From IMG/VR virus record IMGVR_UViG_3300043468_001857, positions 1-36,055 of that record: a stretch of 36,055 nucleotides of DNA. One strand, 5' to 3'. Below the pieces are notes generated by a model. That model worked only from the letters and a program-made list of their open reading frames with translations, searched no databases and had not been told where the DNA came from. Positions 1 to 12,400 of this stretch are shown piece by piece. The translations under genes and the position numbers were made by a program. This stretch comes from a virus. How positions within the stretch are numbered: the first letter of the stretch is position 1; every line of letters starts with the position of its first letter.

Positions 1-1
1 T

Positions 2-82
2 CTGTTTCCAGCTACAAGAAAAATACTACTTTTAGTTGGAATATTTTATGGACTAGGACTTGTCCTTAGTCATTTGAATTAA
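2..82 (+). CDS. 3' end of an unknown gene (partial)
   Basis: An open frame enters from the left edge and ends in TAA after 26 codons. The tail it encodes is hydrophobic (a run of Leu, Val, Ile and Gly) and would fit a C-terminal membrane helix. It ends 64 bp before the FtsK-like gene in the same orientation, so the two may be co-transcribed. Nothing identifies the family, and so short an open frame could be chance. Confidence 0.4.
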   Translation: MFPATRKILLLVGIFYGLGLVLSHLN

Positions 83-146
83 TTGTTTGGGAGGTGCCAA
101 GTGGATACCATTACTTGCCTCCTTATTTATTTTAAAGGGAGGTATT

Positions 147-1979
147 ATGTTCTTTTTTAAATCAAAAGTAAAACCTAAAGTTGTACACAAGAGATTTGAA
201 TTAAGTCCAGTTGTGTTATACAACTTAATTGGAGTAGCATTTTTAGTATTTACACCTGCAATGATTAGCTGGAAACATGCTAAAGAACTACGGGTGGGAA
301 GTAGCGCCGTAGCAGTAATGTACTCTATGGTATTGTTAAAATATGCCCAAAACAATATTGATGAAGCTGATAGACTTGCCATAGAAAAAGAGCATTACTT
401 TACAGCTTATGCTAATGCTTCTGGAGATGTTTATTTAAATTCAGAGCAACAAATCAAAAATGCTTTATTGCCTCCTGCTTCTAGTCCAGAAGTAGACTTA
501 GAAGTTCTGCATCCATTAGAAGATACACTCTTAAAATTAGGCATTAAAGCAACAATAGATGGAGAGCCAATAGATTCTCCTACATTTACTAGATTCAAGA
601 TAGTGCCTGACAAAGGAGTGCATTATCAAAAATTTAATAATTTATCAGATACCCTAAAAGTTCACATGGGGTATGATACGCCTCCACTGATTTCATGTCA
701 AAGCAAGTATGTCTCGATTGATGTAGCAAAGACAGAGTCAGAAAGACGTTTTTGTGAATATCATGAATACTCAAACAATTTGAATTATTCTCTTGAGAAG
801 TTCACTGTTCCTATTGGAGTTGATATCAACAACAATCTTGTTGAAGTGTCGTTATCAGATGCTAACTCCCCTCACTTATTGATTGCTGGAACTACCGGTA
901 GTGGCAAGAGTGGTTGGTTAGTAGCTTGCATAACTAGCTTACTAGATAGATTTCCTGCTGATAAATGCAGACTATTTTTGATTGATCCAAAGCTAGTCGA
1001 GTTTGATATTTTTGAGAAGTACAAACAAGTTGAGTTGGTAACAAAACAAGAAGACGCTCTTACTTTGTTGCACAATTTACTTAACACAATGGAAAGTAGA
1101 TATGAGCTGTTCAAAAAACATAAAGCACGGGATTTATCTCAATACAATAGAGAAAATCCTAAGAATATTATGCCACGAGTTGTGGTGTGTTTTGATGAAT
1201 ACGCAACATTTATGGTAGGAGACAGCAAAGACGATTTTAACGATTGCTTATCTCAACTAGCACAGAGAGCGAGAAGTGCTGGAATACACCTTGTATTAGC
1301 TACTCAGCGTCCTGATGCGACAATTGTCACGCCTAGGATACGCTCTAACATACCTACTCGCATTGCATTAAAGACTATCCAACACCAGGATAGTGCTATA
1401 ATTTTAGGAGTAGAAGATGGCACTTTAAATTCCAAGAATTTGTGTGGTAAAGGTGACTTAATTGCTAATTACAATGGCAAGCTAGAGAGACTGCAAGGAT
1501 TGTATGTCAAAGATGTAGATTACACGTTATCAAATACTGAAATCAAGGAGTTAACAAATGTAGATTCACTTTGCCAGAATGACGAGATTGCCTATAGCTA
1601 TGGTGAAGCACAAGATAGCGAGAAAGGTGAAGTGTATACTCACTTCTCCAAAACAGCTAAAAAGGATAGTGTACAAGCATTTGAGTCTAAAAACAAATTT
1701 GTAACTAGCTTAGTGAAGCTAAAAATCGCTGCCTTAATGTCTGGGGATATAGACGAAACTGAGCCGTTATTTGATGATAGTTATGGGCTGTCATCAGAGC
1801 AGCAGCTTTTAGTGTTGAAGTTTTTTCTAGACAAAAATATAGGCAAAGAACGCACAATTAAAGCTCTATGGGGAACAAGTTCTGGTGGTAAAAATCATCA
1901 TAAATATCAAAAATCAAGTGCTATTTATGATGACATGATATCTAAAATAAAAGAACTTGAATACTCAACACAAGTGTAA
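147..1979 (+). CDS. FtsK/SpoIIIE-like DNA translocase
   Basis: A 610-residue P-loop ATPase of the FtsK/HerA class, which pumps double-stranded DNA. Near the N-terminus a hydrophobic stretch (about residues 21-41, with a weaker one at 52-66) would anchor it in the membrane. The motor domain carries Walker A GTTGSGKS at 248-255 and Walker B ending in Asp350-Glu351 (CFDEYA), followed by an ATQRP motif typical of the family. The last ~60 residues are basic and helical and may be a DNA-binding tail. I chose the ATG at 147 because AAGGGAGG lies 4 bp upstream; an in-frame TTG at 87 would add 20 residues but has no Shine-Dalgarno sequence at a suitable distance. In a phage or phage-plasmid it could serve partition, dimer resolution or DNA movement; terminase is less likely because no nuclease domain is seen. 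Confidence 0.85.
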   Translation: MFFFKSKVKPKVVHKRFELSPVVLYNLIGVAFLVFTPAMISWKHAKELRVGSSAVAVMYSMVLLKYAQNNIDEADRLAIEKEHYFTAYANASGDVYLNSEQQIKNALLPPASSPEVDLEVLHPLEDTLLKLGIKATIDGEPIDSPTFTRFKIVPDKGVHYQKFNNLSDTLKVHMGYDTPPLISCQSKYVSIDVAKTESERRFCEYHEYSNNLNYSLEKFTVPIGVDINNNLVEVSLSDANSPHLLIAGTTGSGKSGWLVACITSLLDRFPADKCRLFLIDPKLVEFDIFEKYKQVELVTKQEDALTLLHNLLNTMESRYELFKKHKARDLSQYNRENPKNIMPRVVVCFDEYATFMVGDSKDDFNDCLSQLAQRARSAGIHLVLATQRPDATIVTPRIRSNIPTRIALKTIQHQDSAIILGVEDGTLNSKNLCGKGDLIANYNGKLERLQGLYVKDVDYTLSNTEIKELTNVDSLCQNDEIAYSYGEAQDSEKGEVYTHFSKTAKKDSVQAFESKNKFVTSLVKLKIAALMSGDIDETEPLFDDSYGLSSEQQLLVLKFFLDKNIGKERTIKALWGTSSGGKNHHKYQKSSAIYDDMISKIKELEYSTQV

Positions 1980-2158
1980 TATTAAATATTGTGTTAGTTC
2001 CGTTTTACTTCTGTTGTAGTTCTGCTTTACTGCTGAAGTATTACCGGAATTTAACCAGTATTTTGGTGTTAACACATTGCCAATACTGTAAGTAGTTGGG
2101 AACAGCAGATAACCTCAATAGTTTGTTCACGTCAAAGTAAATCCAGTAAGCAAAAATT

Positions 2159-2737
2159 ATGATTAAAAACGATAAGTGGATTCTAGAGGAATGTAAAAAA
2201 GGAATGATTCAACCATATGAAACACAACTTGTTAAATACAACAATGGCAAGCGAATTAGTTATGGATTATCTTCTTATGGTTATGATATTAGTTTGTCTG
2301 ACACAGAATTCTGGGTGTTTAAAAATGATAACAATACTGTTGTCAACCCCAAGAATTTTATTAGAACAAATCTAGAATCTGTGCCTTTACAAAAAGATGA
2401 ATATGGAGAGTTCTTTGTAATTCCAGCTCACTCTTATGGATTAGGAGTTGCATTAGAGAAAATTACAATGCCTGACAATGTAACTGCTGTTTGTGTTGGT
2501 AAAAGCACTTATGCCAGAGTTGGATTGATTGCTAACATCACTCCTGTTGAAGCTGGATGGAGTGGACATTTAACATTAGAATTTAGCAATTCCTCCGGTG
2601 CTGACTGCCGAATTTATGCAAATGAGGGAATAGCACAATTACTGTTTTTTGAAGGTGAGACTTGCTCTACAAGCTATAGTCAAAGACAAGGCAAGTATCA
2701 AGATCAACCTGAGAAAGTGGTATTCGCTAAAGTCTAA
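2159..2737 (+). CDS. dcd: dCTP deaminase
   Basis: A 192-residue member of the dCTP deaminase/dUTPase family, which converts dCTP to dUTP and ammonia as a trimer. The family signatures are in order: GKSTYARVG (Arg120 matches the conserved catalytic-loop Arg), GWSGHLTLEFSN (Glu141 matches the catalytic Glu), EGIAQLLFF, and a C-terminal RQGKYQDQ that closes over the substrate. The length is normal for the family. No dedicated dUTPase is visible; some family members also hydrolyse dUTP, and that cannot be decided here. It follows the FtsK-like gene by 179 bp with no obvious promoter or terminator, and its stop overlaps the end of the convergent gene by 4 bp. With the thymidylate synthase at 22.2 kb it forms a dTMP supply route. 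Confidence 0.93.
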   Translation: MIKNDKWILEECKKGMIQPYETQLVKYNNGKRISYGLSSYGYDISLSDTEFWVFKNDNNTVVNPKNFIRTNLESVPLQKDEYGEFFVIPAHSYGLGVALEKITMPDNVTAVCVGKSTYARVGLIANITPVEAGWSGHLTLEFSNSSGADCRIYANEGIAQLLFFEGETCSTSYSQRQGKYQDQPEKVVFAKV

Positions 2738-3384
2738 GATTGTTGGATTACATTCTCTATAAGAGCAGCAATCTCCGCTGCTCTTTTAACTTGTGGACAT
2801 TTAATAATATGACAACATACTCTTTCTAATAACAAGAATCCAACATACTTGCCTTCAATTAAGTAAAACATATAGCTATAAGTCTTCCTCGACTCTAACC
2901 ATGTTTGGCACACCTTGCCATTTTTGACATTAGAAAACACATATTTATCACCAGATTCTAATAAAAAATTAACTTGCAATGATACGTAAGAATAAATACA
3001 TTTATTGTCTAAAACTTGCATTTTCTTTGTTTTAGAACATACTTCTATCCAGGTGGAAAAGCTATCTGCAAATATGCCTTTATCAGTCCTCTTTGTCTGA
3101 TCCAAAAAGAATAATGTAACTCTATTAAATCCTGTACTTATTAACTCTTGTAGATATGATTTAATGTATTCCTCCTCTTTAGTAGTAAAGGATGGTGTAT
3201 TTAATGTGTTCATGGAATTTATTCTGTCACTTAATGTTTTTACGCTTTTCTTAATTAAGTAAATTATCCATGCACTTATTAAAGAAAATAAGATAGGAAA
3301 TGCGTCTATAATCAATTGAGACGCGACAGATGACACTAAAGATAAATCGTTATTTTGAGAAGGAACTTCTTTGTATTCAGCCAT
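2734..3384 (-). CDS. Small membrane protein, unknown function
   Basis: A 216-residue protein with one strong transmembrane helix at about residues 22-45, a short basic segment after it, and a soluble domain of about 130 residues. The soluble part alternates predicted strands and helices in a way that recalls GAF-type sensor domains, but no signature motif supports that. An AGGGAG Shine-Dalgarno sequence sits just upstream of the ATG, which makes the start secure. It is the last gene of the minus-strand run, 40 bp after the tape-measure gene, so it is probably co-transcribed with it. Being next to a tail gene, it could be a tail, entry or lysis accessory protein; this is inference only. Confidence 0.7.
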   Translation of the reverse strand: MAEYKEVPSQNNDLSLVSSVASQLIIDAFPILFSLISAWIIYLIKKSVKTLSDRINSMNTLNTPSFTTKEEEYIKSYLQELISTGFNRVTLFFLDQTKRTDKGIFADSFSTWIEVCSKTKKMQVLDNKCIYSYVSLQVNFLLESGDKYVFSNVKNGKVCQTWLESRKTYSYMFYLIEGKYVGFLLLERVCCHIIKCPQVKRAAEIAALIENVIQQS

Positions 3385-3424
3385 TTTTTTGCTCCCTAGC
3401 TGCTCTTAAATAAAAGTTGCCAAT

Positions 3425-6400
3425 CTATCTTTTAAGTATTCCACCCTGTCTTTGTTGACGTTGTATTTCTACTATTACTGCTGTTTTAATAGCATTCTGC
3501 ATCGCATTTGGATCTATAGACGGTGATTTGTCACCATCTTGACTTTCAATCGTTATAGGCACATTTACAGTTGTATTTGTTGTTGGTTGATTAATATTTC
3601 CTATTCCAGGAGATGGGGGAATAACTCCACCACTTGCAAAGTTCATTATGTTTCTTACTTTTAATTCGCTATTGCTTACGTTACCTCCCATAGCGTAGTT
3701 CATTACAGATTCAATATTGTTGTTTTTAATTACTTTATCTAATCCCATCGACTGGAACTTAGCATTGTCAGCAACACTCAACACTCTTTCTCCTGGCGTT
3801 AATACTGCTACTACTGGTGTTATTCCTCCATTTGCAGCTTTCTCTCTGACAATCGCTTCATTTAATGATTGAATTATGCCTCCACCAGCATAGTTCTTGA
3901 TTACTCCTCCTTTGTATTGGCTGAATACTTCGCCTCCATCGTTGGCACTTGGAACTTCGCCGCCGCTATTTCCTCCAAATATTCCTCCAATTGATTTGAA
4001 TAGTGAATCAAGAATCCCTCCTGCTCCTACTAATGACTGCATTAATGATTTGATAGCTATGTTAATGAGTCCGCTCAGCATGTTTCTAGCTAGGTTGTTT
4101 AAGACATCGTCTAGTTTTTCAACACCCATTATTACGTCTGTAAGCCCAGCTGATAAATCATTGATTAAACTATTTCTTATTAAATCTCTTATAGAAGCTA
4201 CTACACTTTTGGCTGAATTTTCAATTTCTTTAATTTCTGCATCACGTTTTGCTTTAGCTTCTTCTTTTCTTTCTTTTTTTTGTTGATCGTCAAGATTTGG
4301 ATCATTTTCTATATCTTCTTTTTCTTTTTCATATTCTTTTTCTTTTTGCTTTATTTTTATATCTCTTTCTTGAGCGTTAGCAACAAATTCGTTACCTCCT
4401 GAATTTCTGTAATTTTGTATTGTAAGTAATTTAGTTTGTATTTTTGACTCTTCAAAACGTTTTGTTTGTTCGTAATCTAAATTTTCTTTTTGTATCTTTG
4501 CCAGTCCCTCTACTGCTCTTGTTAAACGATCTTTTTCTTCTTGTGGTAAAACAGCTGTTTGAATTTTTTCTTTTAAATCAAGTACTCTTAAATCAATATT
4601 TAATTTTTCAATAGTTTGATCTTTACCAAAAGCTTCAGCTTCAAGTATTTTTAAATTTGTTTTATCTTTATTTGTTTGAATTTCATTTAATGTTGTTTCA
4701 ATAATTGCCTGTGTATTGTTATTTTGTTTTTGTTTATCACGAATACTTTCGGCTTTTTTAACTTCTTCTGCTATCTTGTCTTGAGTTAGCCCAGAAGTAC
4801 TCAAACTAACTTTGATTTTTTCTTGTAAAAATTGAATTTCAGCTTGCTGATCATTAATTTTTCGTTTTAATGCTGTAATATCATTTAAGGTAGATAAAAT
4901 TTTATCTTGTTTTTCTGGGTCTTGTTTAATTGATTCTAATTCTTTTTCTTTTTGATTTAATGAGCGTTGATCGATTTCTAATGCTCTTTCAAGTTCCTGT
5001 TTTTGCTTTTCATCAGGAGTGACTTTTCTATTTTGTGACACAATTTGATCAACTCGTGTTCTAGCTTGCTTTAATTTTTTTTCTAATTCAGGAAGTTTGC
5101 TATCAATAATATTTAACCTTTTTTTAACTTCTAATTTTGACGATTCTAAAGTATCGTTCATTGTTTTTATTAAATTATTACCGTCATTTTCTGAAATAAT
5201 TCCTTCTTTAACTTGACTTTGTATAGTTTTTCTATATTCTCCAAAAATTTTATCAATTGATTTTAATGCGTTAGATAAATTTGTTTTTTCAGTAATTAAT
5301 TTTTTAACAGATTCTTTAGCAGAATCAAAATCTGATTTACTTTGTTCAATTATTGATAGTGAATCAAGTGATGTATTATTATTTATGATTTTATCTAAAT
5401 CTTGCGTAATTTTTTCTATTTCTGATTGCTTATTTGCAGTTGAATCTTGTTGTAAAATATTATTTTTTATTGTTTGTATTTGATCTTCAAGATTATCTCT
5501 TAATAATTTAGCATCTTCCAATCGCCGTCTTTTTCTTTCAGCGTCTAAAGCTTGTTGTTGAATAACTAAATCTTGTGGAATATTTGAAGGTTGACTTGAA
5601 ACAGGTACTTTTATCGTTGAATTTGTAGATACAGATGTTAATCCTGGCATTGGACCCTGAAATCCTGTTGTTGGATTTGAATGTGAACATAAACATTTTG
5701 TTGCTGAATCTAAAATAGATATTATTCTTGTTACTAAAATTAAAAGTGGATCTCCTGTTGCTGTTGTATTTGAAACAGTCCTTACACTTGCTGTATTTAC
5801 AGGTATTACATTTGCTGTATTTACAGGTATTACATTTGCTGTATTTGAAGCAGTCCTTACACTTGCTGTATTTACAGGTATTACATTTGCTGTATTTACA
5901 GGTATTACATTTGCTGTATTTGAAGCAGGTGTTGTTCCTGTTCCTTGCAATGTTTTAACTATATCTAAAACAAGCCCTTTCACTTCATGAATTTTTATCT
6001 GAGAATTATTTAAAAGATTATTTGCATAGTTTTCCTCTTCTTTTGTTATTATTGTACCTAAAACAGGGTTTCTTTGCCATTTTTTTGTTTTATTTGGAGG
6101 AGTAAGAAAATCTTGTAAAGAGTCATCAGAAAGATCATCTAAAAAATCATTTACAACTGAATCTAAAGGTACATGTGTTTTTCTTTTTTTTGTTTTATTT
6201 GGAGGAGTAAGAAAAACATCTAAAGATTTATCAAAAAGATCATCTAAAAAACTATCTAAAGGCACATCTCCTATTAATCCTATTTTTTTCAGATTATTAA
6301 TTATTGGAGGAGTAAGAGTAAAAGGCTTTTTTGGAGGCACAGGCGCTTCTTCTGTTAATCCTATTTTTTTCAGATTATCAATTATTGGAGGAGTAAGAGT

Positions 6401-9400
6401 AACAGACTCTGTTGGAAACACAAGTTCTTGTTTTGGTATTGATCTTGCTTTTCCTAATTCATTTCCTAATTTAAGAATTGATTGAGAATCGAGGCTATTT
6501 ACAGAACGTAAATTTAATTTTCTTAAAGTTGGAACTATTTGTTTTGAATGCTGAGGAATCCGATTACTTTCTTGTTTATTTAAAAAATAATTTTCAAGAA
6601 TATTTAATGGAGTTCCAACTACATCACCAATTACGCCACCAATTACAGGTATTCTAGATCCAAAATTTTTAGCGTGGTCTCCAAAATTTAATTTTTCTCT
6701 TTCTTCATTTCTTTTTTTAACTGCTTCTAAAGTAAAATGCCTTTTTTCTTTTTCAGGCATGCCATAATTAGTAGTTTTTGCATTATTATATTTAGGATTA
6801 TTTAAGAAATCAACTATTTGATTATAACTTGATCTTTGTATTACATTTAAAAATATCTGTTCAACATTTGGATTTATTGGTGAACTTCTGTAATTAGAAA
6901 TATTTCTAAGCCTATTATACATAGCCTCTTCTGTTTTTAGGCGCTCTTCTAAAGTCGGATTATCATCATGAGGAATTGCTTGATATCTTAATGGCTTAGA
7001 TTTAGGTTTGAGAAAACCAAGTGCTATTTCGTTTTCGTTATTTTTTCTAAAATTTATGTAATCTTTAGGATTTAAACGATTTGAAGAATTAAAAGACGAA
7101 GAAGTATTACCACGTTCATATCCAATTAAATTCAAAGAAGCTGAAGCTATTTTTACTCCTTGATTAAATCCTGTGTTATTATTAGCAATTTGAATAGAAG
7201 AAGGATTGGAAACACGACTAGGTCTTATTGGAGGTAAAATATTTCCAGGCAAATTATTATTAGGAGTGTTTTGCCTATTCGATTGAACAGAGATAGTAAC
7301 TATTTTGCTAGATCCAATGTTTGATAAATAATTTTTTATTAAAGCAAATTTATAAACACTGTCACTTAAATTTCTGTTTAAAGATAATACACCCGATCCT
7401 AATCGATTCATTGATTTTCCTGTTTTATCAACTGATTCTTCAATATAAGATACTTGTTTATTGGTAAATTTCATCTCTTTTCTAAGTCTTTCTAATTCTT
7501 TGAATGATTCTTCAAATAATTTTTTAAAAGTAGCAGTAGATTGTTGAGCAAAATTTTTAATAGCATTTACATTTTCATTTGCTGATTTACCTAATAATTG
7601 AATAGCTTCGCTAAGTTTACGTTTATCTTCAATGTCTTTGCGAGCATCTTCTAAAGCTTTTTGCTCTTGTTGTATTTTTTCTAAAGCTAATTCATTTATT
7701 TCAGTAATAAATTCTGAGACAACTTGTGCTAATTGTGTTAATTCATTGTCTCCCATTCCTTTAAGTAATAATTTTAATGTTTTACCAGAGAACCTATTGT
7801 TAAGCTCTATTACTGCTTTTCTTAATTCAAATCTTGCATCTTCAATTTGTTTTTGTACAGCTAGATTATAATCTTCTATTTGTTTTTTAGCGTCTTTAAT
7901 TTTGTTTCTTAAATCTAAATTAGCTTTGCTGATATCAACAGATGCTTTTGATCTATCAACTTTTGCTTTATTTATTTCTTTCTGTAATTCTTCTATCCTT
8001 TCTTTGTCTGACTCTCCTAGCTCAGACGAAGGTATTGAATTCAATAAATTTAAGGCTTGTGTTTTAGTTTTTATTTCATTATCAATAGCATCAAAAGTTT
8101 TATTTAGTTGATTTATTTTTAAATTCAACAATTGAATATCAGCATCAGATTGAGATATAGTACCTTTATCTAAATTTTTGTAAATTTCTGCTTCTTTTTC
8201 ATTAGATTCTATTTCAAGCTCTTGAAGATATTCATCATAAGCTTTTGTAAATTTATTTAAATTACTAACAATTTTTGTGTATCTAGATTCAATCTCTGGT
8301 ATAGCTCCTTTAGGTAAAAGATCTTTGTATTGTTTAGAAAAAGTATCAATTTTTTTTATTAACTCATCAAAAAAGCTACCAACCTTAAATCCTGGAAAAA
8401 GCTTTTCCGCTAGTTCCTTTTGTTTTATTAAAGTTTCTTTAACATTTTCTAATTCTTTGTATTTAGAACTATATCTTGATATAATAGATTGTTTTTCCTT
8501 TTCAATATTTGAATACTCTTTATCTATTCGGTCTATTTCTTTTTCATCATTTGATTCAAATGCTTTTTGTCTTTTCTCGCTTAATTCTTTTTGTTTATTT
8601 ATTAATTTATTTATTTTTGTTTTATCTTGAGAAAAGTTTGAATCTTTATCTTGATTGTATTTCTTTAACTCTTTAATATTATCTTCAACTTCTTTGAAAA
8701 GATCTTTCTCAATACTATCTTTTAACTCAAGCATGTTATTTAAAAACATTTTTACTGATTCAAGAGCATCATAATCAGTATCGCGTACAATTGTTCCATA
8801 CATTCCAAGTTCTTTTGCTATTTTTATTTGGTTCTTAGTATAAACTTTAGGTTTGTTTTCATCATGAGCTCCTATGTCAACTTGACGTTTAAAACTACCA
8901 TATCCTTTGTCAAACCAAGTAAGGGGCTGATAAGTAGAGCCTAAGTTTCCTCTTTCAACTTGTTCGTCATAATAGTCTTTAAGCTGCTCTGGACTCATTT
9001 TCCCTGATTTTACTAAATGAGCAGCGTAATTTATACGCTTTCTACGTTCATCTTCTACGTACGATTCTTCTTCTCCTTGAACTCCAATTACAACAAATGG
9101 ATTTAATTGAAAGCCTTTACTAGGAATTGATTGATAAGCAGAAAAGTTTGGTTTATTTCCTTTTGTTTTTTTAAGCTCATTATTAAAATCACGAAAAGCA
9201 TTTGCAGCATTTTCAATACTTTTTGATATATCATTAAATCCTTCTTTAAAAGGAACAGAAAAATCAGCTGCAGATAAAAATAAAGTACCAAAAGTAATTG
9301 CTAATGATGCTGCTCCTTTCGCTAAAGATCCAATTGAAATTTTAATTTTTTTAATAGATGTTAATCCAATTGTAATGAAAGTACTAAAAAAAGCAGATCC

Positions 9401-12400
9401 TAATTTTATTACAGCAGGAATTGCTTGGCTTAAAATAATAGATGCCATTTTAGATAAAAACTGTATTATTGTGTGAACAGCAGTTACTGTAAATATTCCT
9501 TTAAAAGCACCACCTAAAAAGCTAAATACTGGACTTATAGATTTAGCAAATTCTTTAAAAGTATTTAAAACAGGCTTTAAAGAAATACTTAAATATTCAC
9601 TAATAAAACTAAAAGCATTTGTAATGATTTTAAGTGGATTTCGTCCACCAAAAAATTCATTTAATCCATTATGAAAAGCTGCACCTGAAGCTATTCCAAT
9701 GATTTTAAATGTAGATGGAAAACTTGTTTGAAGAACTGCTATCACCCCTTTTAAAGAAGTAGACGCTGCTAAAGAAGCAGTGATTCCTGAAAAAATAGCA
9801 GGAGCGATTAATAAAGCAATTCCAGCAATTGCTATACTAAGTATAATAGCTGCGGAAGTGACTCCTTTTATAGCATTTGTAAGAATAGAGAAGCTGTCAG
9901 CAATATTAATAATTGCTTTAGGTATTATTCCAATCAATAATTCAAAAGAATCAATAATATGTAGTACTGCTTCAGTTCCAATGTTTTGCAGTTTTGTCAA
10001 TGTTATTGCCAACCCACTTGCATTTTGCGCTGAGCCTTCGTATCTAGCTCTTAATATTTTGCCAACATTAGGTAATATATCAGCAGAAAGAATAGCACCT
10101 TGGCTTGTTAAATCAATTAACTCAGGAATTGTTTTGCCTATAGCCTGAGCAAAAATTTCCATCGCTGGAGGGAATTTTTCTCCTAATTGCTGTCTTAATT
10201 CTTCCATAGATAACTTACCTTTCGCCAATATTTGAGTATAAGCAAGTAATATGTAAGTTACGTCTTTTCCTGTGATACCTAATGCATTTATGGATGAAGC
10301 AATTCCTTTATATAAATCTTGAATACCTTGCCCTTCTAGTTTTGTATTTTGCGCAGCTGCAAGTAATTGTCCATAAGCTTCTAATCCATCTGATATCGAT
10401 ACGTTGTATTGCTTAGATGCGTTAATTGCAAAATCAATTTCTTTTCCGCTTTTTGCTTCTCCTACAATAGAATTAATTTTTCTCAACGAAGGCTCTAATT
10501 TTATTATTTCTTCTCCAAGAGCAATTATTTTATCAGTCAAGATAGACATAAAATCAGAAATATTGTAAAAAACATTAGTTAATGGGGAGAAAGTATCATC
10601 AATAGTATTTCCTAATTCTATTAAAGGAGAAATTGCATTATGAAATTCTTCTCCAGCAATTTTAGCTAATCCATTAATTTCAGTAAGTTTGTTAATACCT
10701 TCAGATAATTTTTCTGGATCTGGTAAACTAGCTTCTTTTATGTCATCTACTATCTTTGAATGAACACTTGCATCAGGAGCTGAAATAGCTTCAAATCCTG
10801 TATAATCTTCAGTCGTTACTAATGTTATTTTAGTTTCTTCGCTTTCAATAGGATCTGTATACTGCTCTATTTCAACTTGTCCACCTTCTAATAAGATTTT
10901 AAAATTCCTAAGCTTTATTTCTTTTTCTTCTTCTGATAAATCAGGATGCTCAATAATTGCTTTAATTTCTTTTCTTATATTTTGCTGTGTATATTGACTA
11001 AATTCTGCTTTAATATCAAATTTTTGTTCTTTTTTAATTTTTTTATCTAATTCTTTTTCTAATTTATTTTTTTGATTTTTTAATTCTTCAATTTTCTTTT
11101 TCGCTTTATTTTCTTCTTTTGTTATTTCATTGTTTAATGCTTCACTTCTCGCTCTTAACGATTGAATCATTTCTGCACTAGCTTTTTCATCTGAGCCTTG
11201 TATAATATCTTTTTCGTATTCACTCAAATTTTTTAATTTTAATGCTGCTTCTTTTCTTTTGTCAATTAATTCTTCTTCTGTATTTTTAATTGCATTTACT
11301 TTATCTTGTATATTATCAAGTTCTTTTCCATATGTTTCACTTAATTTTGCAAATTTATCTATTCTTGATGCGTTTTGGTAATCTTTTTCTGCTTGCATTG
11401 CTTCTTTTTCTGCTTGTTTTATTTCTTCTTCTAATCTTGCAATTGATGCTTTATTCTCTTTTATTTGTTCTTCATATTTTTGCTTTTGCTCTTTGCCTAT
11501 TTTACCTTTTTGTCTGTTTGTACGTTCATTTTGAAGACTTTTAAGTTCTGCCTGTGTTTGTTTAATCTCTTTGTCGTCGCGAGTTTTTTGTTCTTTTGTA
11601 TATCCTCTACGACGTTCGTCAAAATCAAGGCGATTCATTTTTTCAACCAATTTATCTCTTTTTTCCTGTATTTCTTTTCTTTCTTCAATGTCTTCAGGTA
11701 ATGTACGTCCAAACTCTTCTTCTAGTATTCGGTCTTCATCCTCAAGTTTCTTAATTTCATTATTAATAAATTCATCAAAATTTTTATTTTTTATTTTTTT
11801 ATTTTCTTTTAATTCTCGAAGTTTGTTTATAAGATTTTCTATATTTTCGTCTAATTCTTTTTCTTCTTTTACTGTGAAATTTCTTTCGTTTTTTGCGTTT
11901 ACTTTTTTTATTTCTTCTTCAATGTTATCAAGCTCTGCTTCTAAATTCTCTATTAATTTTATCTTTTCTTTAAGGTTTTCTATTTTAGCAGTGTCTGGAT
12001 CAAAAGAAGATTCTTCAAATTCTAAAAGCTCTCTAAGCTCTGCTTTGTTTCCAGTACTTAATTCTAAATGAAGTTTTTTTTCTGTTTCTTTTCTTTCTTT
12101 CTCATATCCTTCGAGTTCTTTTTTATATCCTCTTCTTTCTTTGCTTGTTACATCTGTTTTTAAAAATTCTAATTGTTCATTTTTTCTTTTTAAATCTATT
12201 ATTTTGTCTTCATTTTCTGCTTTTATAGATTCTTTTTCGTCTTTTTTTGATTCTTTTTTTCTTTCCAATGCTTCTGTATCATTAAATCTTATTTGATTTT
12301 GTTTTTTTAAAATTTCTTTATTAACTCTTTCATTCATGCTATTAAGTTCTGCTTCTTTCTTTGCTATTTCTTTATCTAATCGTTCAAGTTCTTTTTTCTT

